Assembly (NCBI RefSeq): GCF_036226525.1
Contig: NZ_CP108487.1
Location: forward strand, 1,240,001-1,304,000
From: Kribbella sp. NBC_01245
GTDB taxonomy: Bacteria > Actinomycetota > Actinomycetes > Propionibacteriales > Kribbellaceae
Length of the DNA stretch: 64,000 bases
Direction: 5' to 3'
Part shown: piece after piece, positions 34,331 to 43,267 of the stretch
Numbering within the stretch: the stretch's first letter is position 1
How the letters are laid out: each line of letters begins with the position of its first letter
Notes under the pieces: model-generated
Seen by the model: the letters and a program-made list of their open reading frames with translations, nothing else
Told to the model about the DNA's origin: nothing
Databases searched by the model: none
Position numbers and translations under genes: made by a program

Positions 34331-34362
34331 AGGCGGGCCGCCCGGAAGGTGACGGCCCGCCT
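34331..34362. terminator. Hairpin between the small peptide gene and the AhpD-like gene
   Basis: AGGCGGGCCG and CGGCCCGCCT form a perfect 10-bp stem with a 12-base loop. It lies between two convergent genes and can serve both. Confidence 0.7.
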
Positions 34363-34368
34363 AGACAG

Positions 34369-34842
34369 CTATCCGAACATCCCGACCTTGTAGTCGCCGG
34401 CCGGCTGCTGAACCATGACGTTCAGCCGGTTGAAAGTGTTGATGACCGCGATGAGGGATACCAAGGCGACGAGCTGTTCCTCGTCGTAGTGCTTGGCGGC
34501 GTTGTCCCACGCCTCGTCCGTGACACCGCCGGCCGCGTCGGCGATGCGGGTGCCCTGCTCCGCCAGCTCCAGCGCGGCACGCTCGGCATCGGTGAACACC
34601 GTCGCCTCCCGCCAGGCCGCGACCAGGTTGAGGCGAACCGACGTCTCGCCGGCATGCGCGGCTTCCTTCGTGTGCATATCGGTGCAGAAGCCGCAGCCGT
34701 TGATCTGACTGGCGCGGAGCCTCACCAGCTCCTGCGTCGCGGCCGGCAGCGACGATTCCCCGACCACCTTGTCCGCGGCGACGATGTGCTTGAAGATCTT
34801 GGCCGCCTGCTGGCTGCCGAACAGATTCAAACGCGCATCCAT
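34369..34842 (-). CDS. Carboxymuconolactone decarboxylase/AhpD-family protein
   Basis: Starting at the ATG at 34842, which has AAAGGAG upstream, the product is 157 residues. The AhpD-type redox centre is intact in RASQINGCGFCTDMHTKEA: an upstream Glu in the ATQELVRLR segment, the CxxC pair and the His four residues after the second Cys. The rest (AWREATVFTDAERAALELAE) is the usual helical CMD fold. Such proteins act as alkylhydroperoxidases or peroxiredoxin reductants in the cytoplasm. It stands alone between glycerol genes. Confidence 0.88.
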   Translation of the reverse strand: MDARLNLFGSQQAAKIFKHIVAADKVVGESSLPAATQELVRLRASQINGCGFCTDMHTKEAAHAGETSVRLNLVAAWREATVFTDAERAALELAEQGTRIADAAGGVTDEAWDNAAKHYDEEQLVALVSLIAVINTFNRLNVMVQQPAGDYKVGMFG

Positions 34843-34932
34843 GAGGTGCACTCCTTTGCCCTTGTTGGTTACACCCCTTAGGACAAAGAGACCCCGGCAA
34901 ATCGTGACACGAACCCAATGTGACCCGGGACA

Positions 34933-36435
34933 CTAATTCCGGATCCACCCGAAAGTGCGTTGTACGGCGGCCTGCCAGTTCGCGTATTCGCTGGCCCGGC
35001 GATCGGCGTCCATATGCGGAATCCATTGACCCGCGCGATGCCAGTTACTCCGCAGCCCTTCCAGATCGGGCCAATAGCCAACCGCCAAACCAGCGGCATA
35101 AGCGGCACCGAGTGAGACCGTCTCCGACACCATCGGCCGCACCACCGGCACGTCGAGCAAATCCGCGAGGAATTGCATCAGCAGGTTGTTAGCCGTCATC
35201 CCGCCATCGACCTTGAGCGAGGTCAACGCGATCCCCGAGTCGGCGTTCATCGCCTCGACCACCTCGAGCGTCTGGAACCCGGTCGCCTCCAGCACGGCCC
35301 GGGCCAAATGACCTTTGGTGATGTACGACGTGAGCCCGGCGATCACACCACGCGCCTCACTCCGCCAATGCGGCGCGAACAACCCGGAGAACGCCGGCAC
35401 GATATACGCCCCACCGTTGTCCTGGACCGTCCGCGCAAGCGTCTCGATCTCCGCCGCGGTATGGATCAACCCGAGCCCATCCCGGAACCACTGCACCAGC
35501 GACCCGGTGACGGCCATCGAACCCTCCAGCGCGTACGCCGCCGGCTCGGAGCCGATCTGGTAAGCGACCGTGGTGAGCATCCCGTGCGTCGACCGGACGA
35601 TCTCCTTGCCGGTATGCAAAAGCAGGAACGACCCGGTGCCATACGTGCACTTCGCCTCACCCGGGCTGAAGCACGTCTGCCCGAACAGCGCCGCCTGCTG
35701 ATCCCCGAGCGCGGCCCCGATGCGCACGCCCGGCAGCACCTCGGTCGCCGTACCGAAAACGCCGGATGACGGGCGGATCTCCGGCAACACCGCGCGCGGT
35801 ACGGCGAAGGCGTCGAGCAGTACGTCGTCCCACTCGAGCGTCTCGATGTTCATCAGCATCGTGCGACTGGCGTTGGTGACATCCGTGACGTGTAGTCCGC
35901 CCGACGGCCCGCCGGTGAGGTTCCAGATCAGCCAGCTCTCCATCGTGCCGAACAGCACCTCGCCGCGTTCGGCCCGTTCCCGCAGGCCCGGGGTGTGGTC
36001 GAGCATCCAGCGCAACCGGGGCGCCGAGAAGTACGTCGTGAGCGGCAACCCGCATCGGTCCGCGAACCGGTCCGCGCCGCCGTCCTCGGCCAATGCGGCG
36101 ACGAGGCGATCCGTACGGGTGTCCTGCCAGACGACGGCATGACCGATCGGCTGACCGGTACGGCGATCCCACAGCAGGCTGGTCTCGCGCTGGTTGGTGA
36201 TACCGATCGCGACGATCTGCTCGGGGGTCGCGCCGATCTGCCGGATCGCGGCAGGCACCACCCGGGTGACGTTGCGCCAGATCTCGGCCGCGTCGTGCTC
36301 GACCCAACCCGGCTTCGGGAAGTACTGCCGATGCTCGCGTTGTGCCACCGAGACGAGCCGCCCGCGCCGGTCGAAGAGGATGCACCGGGTCGAGGTGGTG
36401 CCCTGGTCGACGGCAACGACGTACTGCTCGGCCAT
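34933..36435 (-). CDS. glpK: Glycerol kinase GlpK (2)
   Basis: This is a second FGGY-family kinase of 500 residues with glycerol kinase signatures: [20 protein letters not shown] at the start, [45 protein letters not shown] and [20 protein letters not shown]. It is clearly a different gene from the glpFKD copy, with many substitutions throughout. The start overlaps the stop of the upstream IclR-type regulator (ATGA), so the kinase is translated with its probable regulator. It may serve a different inducer range or act on a related polyol; the motifs best fit glycerol. Confidence 0.92.
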   Translation of the reverse strand: MAEQYVVAVDQGTTSTRCILFDRRGRLVSVAQREHRQYFPKPGWVEHDAAEIWRNVTRVVPAAIRQIGATPEQIVAIGITNQRETSLLWDRRTGQPIGHAVVWQDTRTDRLVAALAEDGGADRFADRCGLPLTTYFSAPRLRWMLDHTPGLRERAERGEVLFGTMESWLIWNLTGGPSGGLHVTDVTNASRTMLMNIETLEWDDVLLDAFAVPRAVLPEIRPSSGVFGTATEVLPGVRIGAALGDQQAALFGQTCFSPGEAKCTYGTGSFLLLHTGKEIVRSTHGMLTTVAYQIGSEPAAYALEGSMAVTGSLVQWFRDGLGLIHTAAEIETLARTVQDNGGAYIVPAFSGLFAPHWRSEARGVIAGLTSYITKGHLARAVLEATGFQTLEVVEAMNADSGIALTSLKVDGGMTANNLLMQFLADLLDVPVVRPMVSETVSLGAAYAAGLAVGYWPDLEGLRSNWHRAGQWIPHMDADRRASEYANWQAAVQRTFGWIRN

Positions 36436-37193
36436 CAGGGCACCGCCTGTACGTCACGGCCGATGGCCTCGGCGGCGGAGCGGACCATCGTGACCAGGTC
36501 CGGGAGGAACCGGCCGCGGCTGTCGCAGATCCGCTCGATCCGGCCGGTCAGTCCGACCGAACCGACGACCAGGCCACCCAATCCGCGAATCGGCGCCGCG
36601 ATCCCAGCCAGCTCCACCGTGTGCTCCTCGAACTCCCTGGCCCAGCCCGCCGACCGCACAGACGCCAGCTCCGCAGCCAGGGCGACTGGCTCGACGATCG
36701 TGCGAGTGGTGTAGGCCTCCAGCTTGCGGGGACGAGCCGCGCCCGTGGTGTCGTACGCCAGCACGGCCTTGCCGAGGGCACACGCGTGCGCCGGCAGCGT
36801 CGTACCGACGTCGAGGTCCTGGTCGCTGTCGTCGGGCCGGAAGACGTGGTGCACGACGGTGACCTTGCCCGAGACGAGCCGGCCCACCCGGACCACCTCG
36901 CCACTGCGGGAGGCCAGTGAGTCGGCCCAGTTGATCGCGCGGCCGCGGAGCTCGTTCACGTCGAGATAGCTGTCGCCGAGCCGGGCGAGCGCCGTACTCA
37001 ACTGGTAGCGGGCGCCCGCGTGGTCCTGGGTGACGAAACCGACCTGCTCGAGCGTTCGGACGATGCCGTGCACGGTCGCCTTGGCCAGGCCGAGGGCGTT
37101 ACCGAGCTCGACCACGCCGAGGCCTTCCGGCGCGACGGCGAGCAACCGCAGCACTGCGGCCGCCCGCTCGATCGATTGCACGCTGCCCGGCAT
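36435..37193 (-). CDS. IclR-family regulator, GylR-like
   Basis: The 252-residue protein has an amino-terminal winged helix ([20 protein letters not shown] then [30 protein letters not shown]) and a carboxy-terminal ligand-binding GAF-like domain with [12 protein letters not shown] and [12 protein letters not shown]. In Streptomyces, GylR of this family represses the glycerol operon and responds to glycerol 3-phosphate, so the link to the adjacent kinase is apt. The gene leads a two-gene operon with glycerol kinase 2. A near-palindrome AACGGAGCGGTT at 37222-37233 upstream could be its operator. Confidence 0.88.
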   Translation of the reverse strand: MPGSVQSIERAAAVLRLLAVAPEGLGVVELGNALGLAKATVHGIVRTLEQVGFVTQDHAGARYQLSTALARLGDSYLDVNELRGRAINWADSLASRSGEVVRVGRLVSGKVTVVHHVFRPDDSDQDLDVGTTLPAHACALGKAVLAYDTTGAARPRKLEAYTTRTIVEPVALAAELASVRSAGWAREFEEHTVELAGIAAPIRGLGGLVVGSVGLTGRIERICDSRGRFLPDLVTMVRSAAEAIGRDVQAVP

Positions 37194-37221
37194 GTCGGCA
37201 GGCTACCCGCGCTCAGGCTTT

Positions 37222-37233
37222 AACGGAGCGGTT
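37222..37233. promoter_or_regulatory. Candidate IclR operator
   Basis: AACGGAGCGGTT is a 12-bp imperfect dyad in the 39 bp between the FtsX-type gene end and the IclR start, overlapping a possible -10 (GTTAAA on the minus strand). No second site was seen, so support is weak. Confidence 0.25.
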
Positions 37234-39773
37234 TACTCAGTGCCAATCGCTTCCAGTACGTCGAGCCGGGCCGCGCGCCGGGCCGGCCAGGCCGCCGCGA
37301 GCACTCCGACGATGGCGGCGACGACAACCGAACCGAGGATCTGCAGCAGTGGAACGTCCCGGACAGCCATGCCGTCGTCGGACATCACGGTCTGCATACC
37401 CGTTCCGAAGAAGACGCCGATCCCGGCACCGAGCAGCGCGCCCAGCAAGGCGATCGTGACCGACTCGATCTGCACCATCCGGCGCAGCTGGCCGCGGTCC
37501 ATGCCGATCGAGCGCAGCAGCCCGATCTCGCGTGTCCGCTCCACCACGCTGAGCGCCAAGGTGTTCACGATGCCGAGCACCGCGATCAGGATGGCCATTG
37601 CGAGCAGCATCAGCATGATGTTGCGCATTAAGTCGATCGGCCCGCGCTCGGCCTCGGCGTACGCCGCCTGGTCCCGGACCTGCACACTCGGATAGTCCGC
37701 GAGCGCTTTGGCCAACGGTTGCTGGACCTGCTCGATCGTGACGCCTTCGTCCAGGTCGACGTACAGCACCGAGTCCGTGCCACCGCCGCCGACCTTGCCG
37801 AAGGTGTCGAGCGAAACGATCACGCCGTTCAGCTGACGGTTGGCCGCGATCACGGCCGCGACCTTGAGGTTGTGGCGACCGCTCTCGGTCACCAGCGTGA
37901 ACGTCTCGCCCGCCTTCAGCCCGAACTGCCGCGCGATCGGCCGGACGATGACGGCCGCACGCCTCGACAGCCCGTCCAACGAGCCTTGTTCGACCTTGGT
38001 GATCACCGGGCCGTCGAACACCGAACGGTCGGCGCCGGTGACCTGGACCTGCTGGCCTTCGAGCTGCCCGGCCATCGCCCGGACACGGCTGACCCGGGCC
38101 ACGCCGTCGACCTCGGCGACCAGCCCGGCCACCTTGCCGCTGATCGGCTCGCCCTCGTCACCGGAGACCAGGACGTCGGACGTGCCGATCGCCTGGCGTA
38201 CTCCGTGATCGACCGAGGCCTCTGCCGACGCCGCGAGCACGCCCAGACCGCTGATCAGGGACAGCGAGATCATCAGCGCGGACGCCGTCGCGGCCGTACG
38301 GCGCGGGTTGCGGCGGGCATTCCGGGCGCCGAGCAGCGCGGGCGTGCTGCGGCCGAACGGCAACGTCAGCACCTGTACGGCGTACTGGCCGATCAGTGGT
38401 CCGGCCATCACCACACCCGCCACGGCCGTCGCGGCACCGAGACCCATCAGCACCGCGGCAGGCAGTCCGCGCGCCGCGATGGTGGTGACGTACGCCGATA
38501 GGCCCATCGCGATCAGCAGCAGGCCAATGATGAGCCGGGCGCGGGCCGACTTGGCCGGCAGTGTGATGTCCTGGCGCATCGCGGCGACGGGTGGCATCTT
38601 GCCGGCCCGGCGAGCGGCAGGCCAGGCGGCGGCGCAGGTGACGCCGATGCCGACGACGTAACTGGTGACAATCGTCCCGGCCCCGATCTGCAGGGATCCG
38701 GTCGGGACGTCCAGGTCGAGCTGGCTGAACGCGGCCTGCAGCAACGCGGCCACACCGGCGCCGAAGAGCAGGCCGAGCGTCGCGCCGGCTGTTCCGATCA
38801 CGAGCGCCTCGACCAGAACGGTCCAGGTGACCTGCCGCCGCGAGGCGCCGACCGCCCGCAGCAGGGCCAGTTCGCGGGAGCGCTGCGCGACCAGCATCGA
38901 GAACGTGTTGACGATCAGGAAGGTGCTGACGAACAAGGCGACCGCGGCGAACAATAGCAACACCGCGCTCAAGCCGCCGAAGGCCCGATTCAGCACGGTC
39001 TCGCTGTCCTGGGTGACCTGGGCGCCGGTTTTGACGTGTACGCCGGGGCCGCCGAGCTCGCGGATCTGCTGCATCACGGCGGCCTGGTCCTGGCCGGGTT
39101 TCAGCGCGATGCCGATCGACGTCCAGCCGGGCTCGCCGAGTAGCAGCAACTGCGCGGTGGCGGAGTCGAACGCGATCAGCGGTGCGCCTGCGGCTAGACC
39201 GGCCGTACCGGGCGTGATCGTGCCGGTAATGCGCGCGGTGATCGTGCCGGTCGGCGTGACCACCCGGACCTCGTCGCCCACCTCGAACCCGGTTCGCTTG
39301 GCGGTCCTGCCGTCGAGCGCGATCTGCTTCGGCCCCCACGGCGGTGTGCCGCCGGTCAGCTGGAACGTCGCGGTCTCGGTATAACGCGGCCAACTCGCGC
39401 CGAACGTCGGTACGCCGTACGTGTCGACCGGCTTGCCCGCTTTGTCGAGCAGTTGGACGCCGCCGAGGAGCAGGGCCGGGTCCGTCGCGGCGACACCGGG
39501 CAGGGCGTCGATCCGGGTGGCCAGGTCGGCGTTCAGCGTCGGCGGCCGGGCGTTGCTGCCGCCGAGATTCACGTCCGTACCGCCGAGGCCCGATACCGGG
39601 GTGACGACGATATCCGCGGTCGCGGCGGCGAAGTTGCGCTTGATCGCGGTGGAGAAGGTGTCGGCGAAGATCAGCGAGCCGGCCACGAAGGCGACTCCGA
39701 GTACGACCGAGACCAGGCTCAGCAGAAAGCGCAGCCGGTGACTGAGCACCGTGCGCAGACCCAGCTTGAGCAT
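37233..39773 (-). CDS. ABC transporter permease, FtsX/MacB type, duplicated
   Basis: From the ATG at 39773 the product is 846 residues. It has an amino-terminal helix (LRTVLSHRLRFLLSLVSVVLG), a long extracellular MacB-like periplasmic-core domain, three helices of the FtsX fold with VNTFSMLVAQRSRELALLRAVGASRRQ, then a second half with another extracellular domain and a final FtsX unit (LALSVVERTREIGLLRSIGMDRGQL). This two-unit architecture is common in actinobacterial exporters partnered with a single ATPase. Its start overlaps the ATPase stop. The substrate may be a lipid, peptide or lipoprotein. Confidence 0.9.
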   Translation of the reverse strand: MLKLGLRTVLSHRLRFLLSLVSVVLGVAFVAGSLIFADTFSTAIKRNFAAATADIVVTPVSGLGGTDVNLGGSNARPPTLNADLATRIDALPGVAATDPALLLGGVQLLDKAGKPVDTYGVPTFGASWPRYTETATFQLTGGTPPWGPKQIALDGRTAKRTGFEVGDEVRVVTPTGTITARITGTITPGTAGLAAGAPLIAFDSATAQLLLLGEPGWTSIGIALKPGQDQAAVMQQIRELGGPGVHVKTGAQVTQDSETVLNRAFGGLSAVLLLFAAVALFVSTFLIVNTFSMLVAQRSRELALLRAVGASRRQVTWTVLVEALVIGTAGATLGLLFGAGVAALLQAAFSQLDLDVPTGSLQIGAGTIVTSYVVGIGVTCAAAWPAARRAGKMPPVAAMRQDITLPAKSARARLIIGLLLIAMGLSAYVTTIAARGLPAAVLMGLGAATAVAGVVMAGPLIGQYAVQVLTLPFGRSTPALLGARNARRNPRRTAATASALMISLSLISGLGVLAASAEASVDHGVRQAIGTSDVLVSGDEGEPISGKVAGLVAEVDGVARVSRVRAMAGQLEGQQVQVTGADRSVFDGPVITKVEQGSLDGLSRRAAVIVRPIARQFGLKAGETFTLVTESGRHNLKVAAVIAANRQLNGVIVSLDTFGKVGGGGTDSVLYVDLDEGVTIEQVQQPLAKALADYPSVQVRDQAAYAEAERGPIDLMRNIMLMLLAMAILIAVLGIVNTLALSVVERTREIGLLRSIGMDRGQLRRMVQIESVTIALLGALLGAGIGVFFGTGMQTVMSDDGMAVRDVPLLQILGSVVVAAIVGVLAAAWPARRAARLDVLEAIGTE

Positions 39774-40519
39774 CAGTCGAGCTGCTTCATCATGTCGAGC
39801 ACCGCGTCCGCGGTGGGATCGAGCAGCTCCGAGCGCAGCCGTCCGTCGGCCAGGAACAGCACCCGGTCGGCGTACGACGCGGCAGTCGGATCGTGCGTCA
39901 CCATCACCACGGTCTGGCCGAACTCGCGCACCGACTGGTGCAGGAAGCCGAGGATGTCGGCCGACGAGCGCGAGTCGAGATTGCCGGTCGGCTCGTCCGC
40001 GAACACCACCTCCGGACGCGAGACCAGCGCCCGCGCACAAGCCACCCGCTGCTGCTGGCCGCCGGACAACTCGGTCGGGCGATGCGTCAACCGGTTCTCC
40101 AGGTTGAGCGTACTGACGACGGTGTCGAGCCACTCCTGATCGGGTTTGCGGCCGGCCAGGTCGAGCGGCAGGGTGATGTTCTCCAGCGCGGTCAGCGTCG
40201 GCACCAGGTTGAACGCCTGGAAGACGAACCCGATCTTGTCGCGGCGCAGGTGCGTGAGGGTCTTGTCGTCGAGCCCGGTCACGTCCACGTCGCCGATGAG
40301 GACCCGGCCGGTCGTTGGGCGGTCCAGTCCGGCGAGGCAATGCAACAACGTCGACTTACCCGAACCGGACGGGCCCATGATCGCGGTGAACCGGCCCCGG
40401 CCGAACTCGACCGTCAACTCGGCCAACGCGTCGATCCGGGTATCGCCACTGCCGTAACTTTTGCCGACGGCCTCGGTCCGAACCGCATGCCCCTGCCCGA
40501 CAAGATCAACCGTGCTCAT
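39773..40519 (-). CDS. ABC transporter ATPase, MacB/LolD type
   Basis: The 248-residue ATPase has Walker A GPSGSGKST near residue 51, the Q-loop in FVFQAFNLVPTLTALENI, the signature LSGGQQQRVACARAL, Walker B VVFADEPTGNLDS and the switch His in VTHDPTAASYAD. The FNLVPTLTALENI stretch is characteristic of the MacB/LolD subfamily, which works with FtsX-type permeases. It is translationally coupled to the permease through ATGA. The pair likely forms an exporter or a mechanotransmission complex at the membrane. Confidence 0.93.
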   Translation of the reverse strand: MSTVDLVGQGHAVRTEAVGKSYGSGDTRIDALAELTVEFGRGRFTAIMGPSGSGKSTLLHCLAGLDRPTTGRVLIGDVDVTGLDDKTLTHLRRDKIGFVFQAFNLVPTLTALENITLPLDLAGRKPDQEWLDTVVSTLNLENRLTHRPTELSGGQQQRVACARALVSRPEVVFADEPTGNLDSRSSADILGFLHQSVREFGQTVVMVTHDPTAASYADRVLFLADGRLRSELLDPTADAVLDMMKQLD

Positions 40520-40583
40520 GCGCGAACGCTATCCGGCCGCCGGTCCTCCTCAGCTCGACCGGGGTGGTGTGTAGCGTGCGGGC

Positions 40584-41387
40584 GTGCGAATTCTTGTGGT
40601 CGGTGGCACCGGCTTCCTCGGTAGGCAACTCGTTGCATCGGCTTTGGGTCATGAGGTCGTCGGCACGTACTTCAGCGGCGCCGCTCGTGATGGCTGGTAT
40701 CAGCTGGACCTTTGCGACCGGGCTGCCGTCGACGAGGTGGTGGCCGCCGTACGGCCGGACGTGGTGATCAACGCGGCCTATAGCTCGTCCGACTGGAAGA
40801 CCACGGCGGATGGCGCTGCGTATGTCGCGTTGGCGGCCGTTCGGTACGGCGCTCGCCTGGTGCACGTGTCGACTGACGCGTTGTTCTCGGGGAAGGACGT
40901 CGTTTATGACGAGACGGCGGTGCCGGATCCGATCAGCCCGTACGGCGCTGCGAAGGCGGCCGCCGAGACCGCCGTACGCGCCATCGATCCGGGCGCGGTG
41001 GTCGCGCGTACGTCGCTGATCATGGGCGCGGGTTCGGAGACCGAACAGCTCGTCCGGCAGTTGGTGGCCGGTGGCGACGGCGTGCTCTTCACGGACGACT
41101 TCCGTTGCGTGGTCTCGGTGGACGACCTCGCCTCGGCACTGCTCGAACTGGCCGAGTCCGACCGCTCGGGCATCCACCACCTCGGCGGCGCCGAACCCAT
41201 CGACCGCTACAGCCTGGGCCAGCTGATCGCCCGCCACCTCGGCCTCGACCCGTCGGCCATCCGCCCCGGCACCCGCGCCGCCTCCGGCATCCCGGGCCCC
41301 CTCGACGTACGCCTCGACAGCACCAAGACCCAGTCCTTCCTGAAGACCCGCCTCCGGGGTGCCACCGCCTTCCTACCCCCGGCCTAG
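40584..41387 (+). CDS. SDR-family NAD(P)-dependent oxidoreductase, RmlD-like
   Basis: The 267-residue enzyme starts at a GTG with MRILVVGGTGFLGRQLVASA, the extended-SDR dinucleotide-binding motif. VINAAYSS, VHVSTDALFSGKD and the catalytic YGAAKAAAE (Tyr-x3-Lys) follow, a pattern like dTDP-4-dehydrorhamnose reductase. No other sugar-nucleotide genes lie nearby, so the substrate remains open. The carboxy terminus runs convergently into the remains of a phosphotransferase gene and overlaps it by 15 bp. Confidence 0.82.
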   Translation: MRILVVGGTGFLGRQLVASALGHEVVGTYFSGAARDGWYQLDLCDRAAVDEVVAAVRPDVVINAAYSSSDWKTTADGAAYVALAAVRYGARLVHVSTDALFSGKDVVYDETAVPDPISPYGAAKAAAETAVRAIDPGAVVARTSLIMGAGSETEQLVRQLVAGGDGVLFTDDFRCVVSVDDLASALLELAESDRSGIHHLGGAEPIDRYSLGQLIARHLGLDPSAIRPGTRAASGIPGPLDVRLDSTKTQSFLKTRLRGATAFLPPA

Positions 41388-41825
41388 CGCCTCGGCGATC
41401 ATCCGGTGGCCCTGCTGCTCGAACGACTCGTCGCGCACCTGGTACGCCCACACGGCCGTCCCGATCGCCTCGCGAGTCGGCACCAGCTGGGCCGTCGGCG
41501 TGGGCCACGACTCCACCTGCTCGCGCAACCGCCGAGCGATGCGTCACGAGCAGCTTGGCGTCTTCGTCGCCCTGAACGAAGACAGGCGCGCGGCCCCGCG
41601 TCGTCCACGGCTCGAGCCACTCGCGATGCGCACGCAACTCCCGCGCCAGGTGGTGATCGCTCTCATCGCCCGCCTTGGCGATGTACCGAGCGCCGTCGTC
41701 CCGCAATTCGAGCACGGTGGTCCCGACCAGCCCCCAACTATGGTCCTTGACCACCCCGGCCCAGGCAGCCAGTCGTCCAACAACGCCCGCTGCCGCTCGC
41801 TGAGTTGCTCAACCCCCAAAGTCAT
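41373..41825 (-). pseudogene. Aminoglycoside-phosphotransferase-like gene, deleted and frameshifted
   Basis: Three frames must be joined to read the family. An ATG at 41825 gives MTLGVEQLSERQRALLDDW, then another frame gives KDHSWGLVGTTVLELRDDGA, YIAKAGDESDHHLAREL and VFVQGDEDAKLLVTH. A third frame ends with REAIGTAVWAYQ and FEQQGHRMIAEALG. The two ends fit actinobacterial phosphotransferases, but the central catalytic part with the HGD and DFG-like motifs is missing, so the gene is dead. The defect resembles that of the acetyltransferase at 474-877: ends kept, core lost. Confidence 0.6.
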
Positions 41826-41839
41826 CGGCCAATGATGCC

Positions 41840-42509
41840 TCAGCCCGCTGCCAGGTCGGCAGACAGTTGGGCGTGCAGCCGGGCGGGGTCCAGACCGTGC
41901 GCTGTCAGGATTTCGGCAGCCGGATTGCTCGCGCCGATGCTCCATCCCAGCTGGGCCAGGTTCTTGCGGCCGCGTCGGCCCAGGCCGGTGCCGAATGGGT
42001 CAGCCGCATCTTGCAGCACGCCGTACAGCAGGCACTCCGGACCCACGTCGCGCCACCGCCGGCTGTCCGCGTACTCGGCCGCGAGGGCCAAGGCCCGTTT
42101 GGCGAAGAACGGCTTCCCGCACAGCGGGTTGCGGCGTCGACCACCACCACGCCACCACGGCCGTCGAGTGGCTCGCCAGACCGCCTCACCGAAGGCGTCG
42201 GGGCCGAAATGCGGCCGTCAGTTGACGTTCGACCTGGCCGATGTCGATCCCCACCGTGCGCAGCGTCGCGGCATCGTCGTCGCGCGACTGTGGGATGCGC
42301 CCGTCGGCCGTGAGTCGCACGAGATCGATCCGCGCGGCCGCGAGATCCAGGCCGTGCTCGTGGAGAAACCGCTGGGCCGGTCCGGCGTCATCACCCAGCA
42401 GGCCGAGCAGGACATGCTCGTCGCCCAGGTAGCCGTGGCCCAAGTCCTCGGCCTCATCCAGCGCGGCGGCCATCACACGCCGCGCCGGTGGGGTGAGCCG
42501 GTCCATCAT
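41840..42509 (-). pseudogene. Clp N-terminal-domain protein with a frameshift
   Basis: An ATG at 42509 opens the Clp amino-terminal repeat MDRLTPPARRVMAAALDEAE, then LGHGYLGDEHVLLGLLGDDA and GRIPQSRDDDAATLRTVGID. Near 42200 the frame is lost, and a second repeat continues one base out of phase: AKRALALAAEYADSRRWRDV, CLLYGVLQDAADPF and LTAHGLDPARLHAQL. One extra base in the run around 42196-42206 explains it. The protein would bind ClpP-adaptor-like partners or peptides but has no ATPase domain. The frameshift could be a genuine mutation or a sequence error. Confidence 0.65.
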
Positions 42510-42748
42510 CGACCCGGCCGGCTCCGGAATCGCAGGGCGTGCTTGTAGTGCACCGCCTGCTTGGTCACACCCAGCCGGCGGGCGATATCCCGCCAGGACC
42601 AGCCCTGCGCCCGGGCGTTGTCGACTTGCAGCATCTCGAGCACCTCGACCAGACCACGCAGCGCGACCACCGCGGCCAAGCCGGTCTCCGGATCCGGGCT
42701 TGTCGCCGCCTCGACCATCTGCCTCGCCTCATCAAGCTCGACGCCCAC
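42506..42748 (-). CDS. Small helix-turn-helix protein
   Basis: The 80-residue protein begins at a GTG and ends with a clear helix-turn-helix: ARAQGWSWRDIARRLGVTKQ followed by AVHYKHALRF. The first half is helical (DEARQMVEAATSPDPETGLAA). It overlaps the Clp N-domain gene by four bases, so the two formed an operon. Two identical-format inverted repeats lie directly upstream, the nearer one only two bases before the start codon. This suggests autoregulation and probably leaderless translation. I know similar HTH/Clp-N pairs in actinobacteria, but no proven role. Confidence 0.75.
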   Translation of the reverse strand: MGVELDEARQMVEAATSPDPETGLAAVVALRGLVEVLEMLQVDNARAQGWSWRDIARRLGVTKQAVHYKHALRFRSRPGR

Positions 42749-42750
42749 AC

Positions 42751-42768
42751 CGTCAAGCTAGATTGACG
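42751..42768. promoter_or_regulatory. Inverted-repeat operator 1 of the HTH gene
   Basis: CGTCAA-GCTAGA-TTGACG is a perfect 6-bp dyad with a 6-bp centre. It is 2 bp upstream of the HTH protein's start and would overlap the core promoter of a leaderless transcript. Confidence 0.65.
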
Positions 42769-42778
42769 CCCGGTGAAT

Positions 42779-42796
42779 CGTCAAGGCTCTTTGACG
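42779..42796. promoter_or_regulatory. Inverted-repeat operator 2 of the HTH gene
   Basis: CGTCAA-GGCTCT-TTGACG has the same arms and spacing as operator 1, with a different centre; the centres are 28 bp apart, close to three helical turns. It also lies 58 bp upstream of merR and might affect it. Confidence 0.65.
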
Positions 42797-42815
42797 ACCC
42801 GTCAGACTCAAGGGG

Positions 42816-42846
42816 TTGACTCCGTAGTTGGGTCCAGGGTTGACGA
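42816..42846 (+). promoter_or_regulatory. Candidate MerR-type promoter/operator
   Basis: TTGACT at 42816-42821 is followed after a long (about 19-bp) spacer by a weak -10-like TGACGA. The spacer contains GACTCCGT...GGGTCCAGGG, loosely dyadic. Extended spacers with an internal dyad are typical of MerR-controlled promoters. The merR start follows at 42854. Confidence 0.4.
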
Positions 42847-42853
42847 TGGGGGC

Positions 42854-43267
42854 ATGCGAACCAGTGAGCTGGCCGGCCAGGCCGGGGTGAACACCGAAAC
42901 CCTGCGCTACTACGAGCGCCGTGGACTGCTGGCCCAGCCGCCCCGGACACCGGGCGGGTACCGCGACTATCCGGCCGCGACGGTGGAGTTGTTGCGGTTC
43001 ATCAAACGGGCGCAGGAGCTCGGTTTCACGTTGGGCGAGGTCGAGGAACTCTTGCACCTGGAGGGCGGTGGCCCGGATAGCTGCGATACGGCCCGGGCGC
43101 TCGCTGAGCACCGCCGAGCCGATCTGGCGGCGCGGATCCGGGACCTGCAGCGCATGCACGACACGCTCGCCGATCTGGTCGCGACCTGCGACCTGCCCCG
43201 CGCCGACCGCAGCTGCGCACTGCTGGAAGCGATCGAGCACCGTCCGGAGGCGACCCATGAAGCTTGA
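42854..43267 (+). CDS. merR: MerR-type mercury-responsive regulator
   Basis: From the ATG at 42854 the product is 137 residues. The amino-terminal DNA-binding part is LAGQAGVNTETLRYYERRGL then PRTPGGYRDYP, standard for MerR. Cysteines at residues 77, 112 and 121 are spaced 35 and 9 apart, exactly as Cys82, Cys117 and Cys126 of the classical Hg(II)-sensing MerR. This spacing is strong evidence for a mercury sensor rather than a general MerR-family protein. It overlaps the downstream merB-type gene by 11 bp. Confidence 0.85.
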   Translation: MRTSELAGQAGVNTETLRYYERRGLLAQPPRTPGGYRDYPAATVELLRFIKRAQELGFTLGEVEELLHLEGGGPDSCDTARALAEHRRADLAARIRDLQRMHDTLADLVATCDLPRADRSCALLEAIEHRPEATHEA

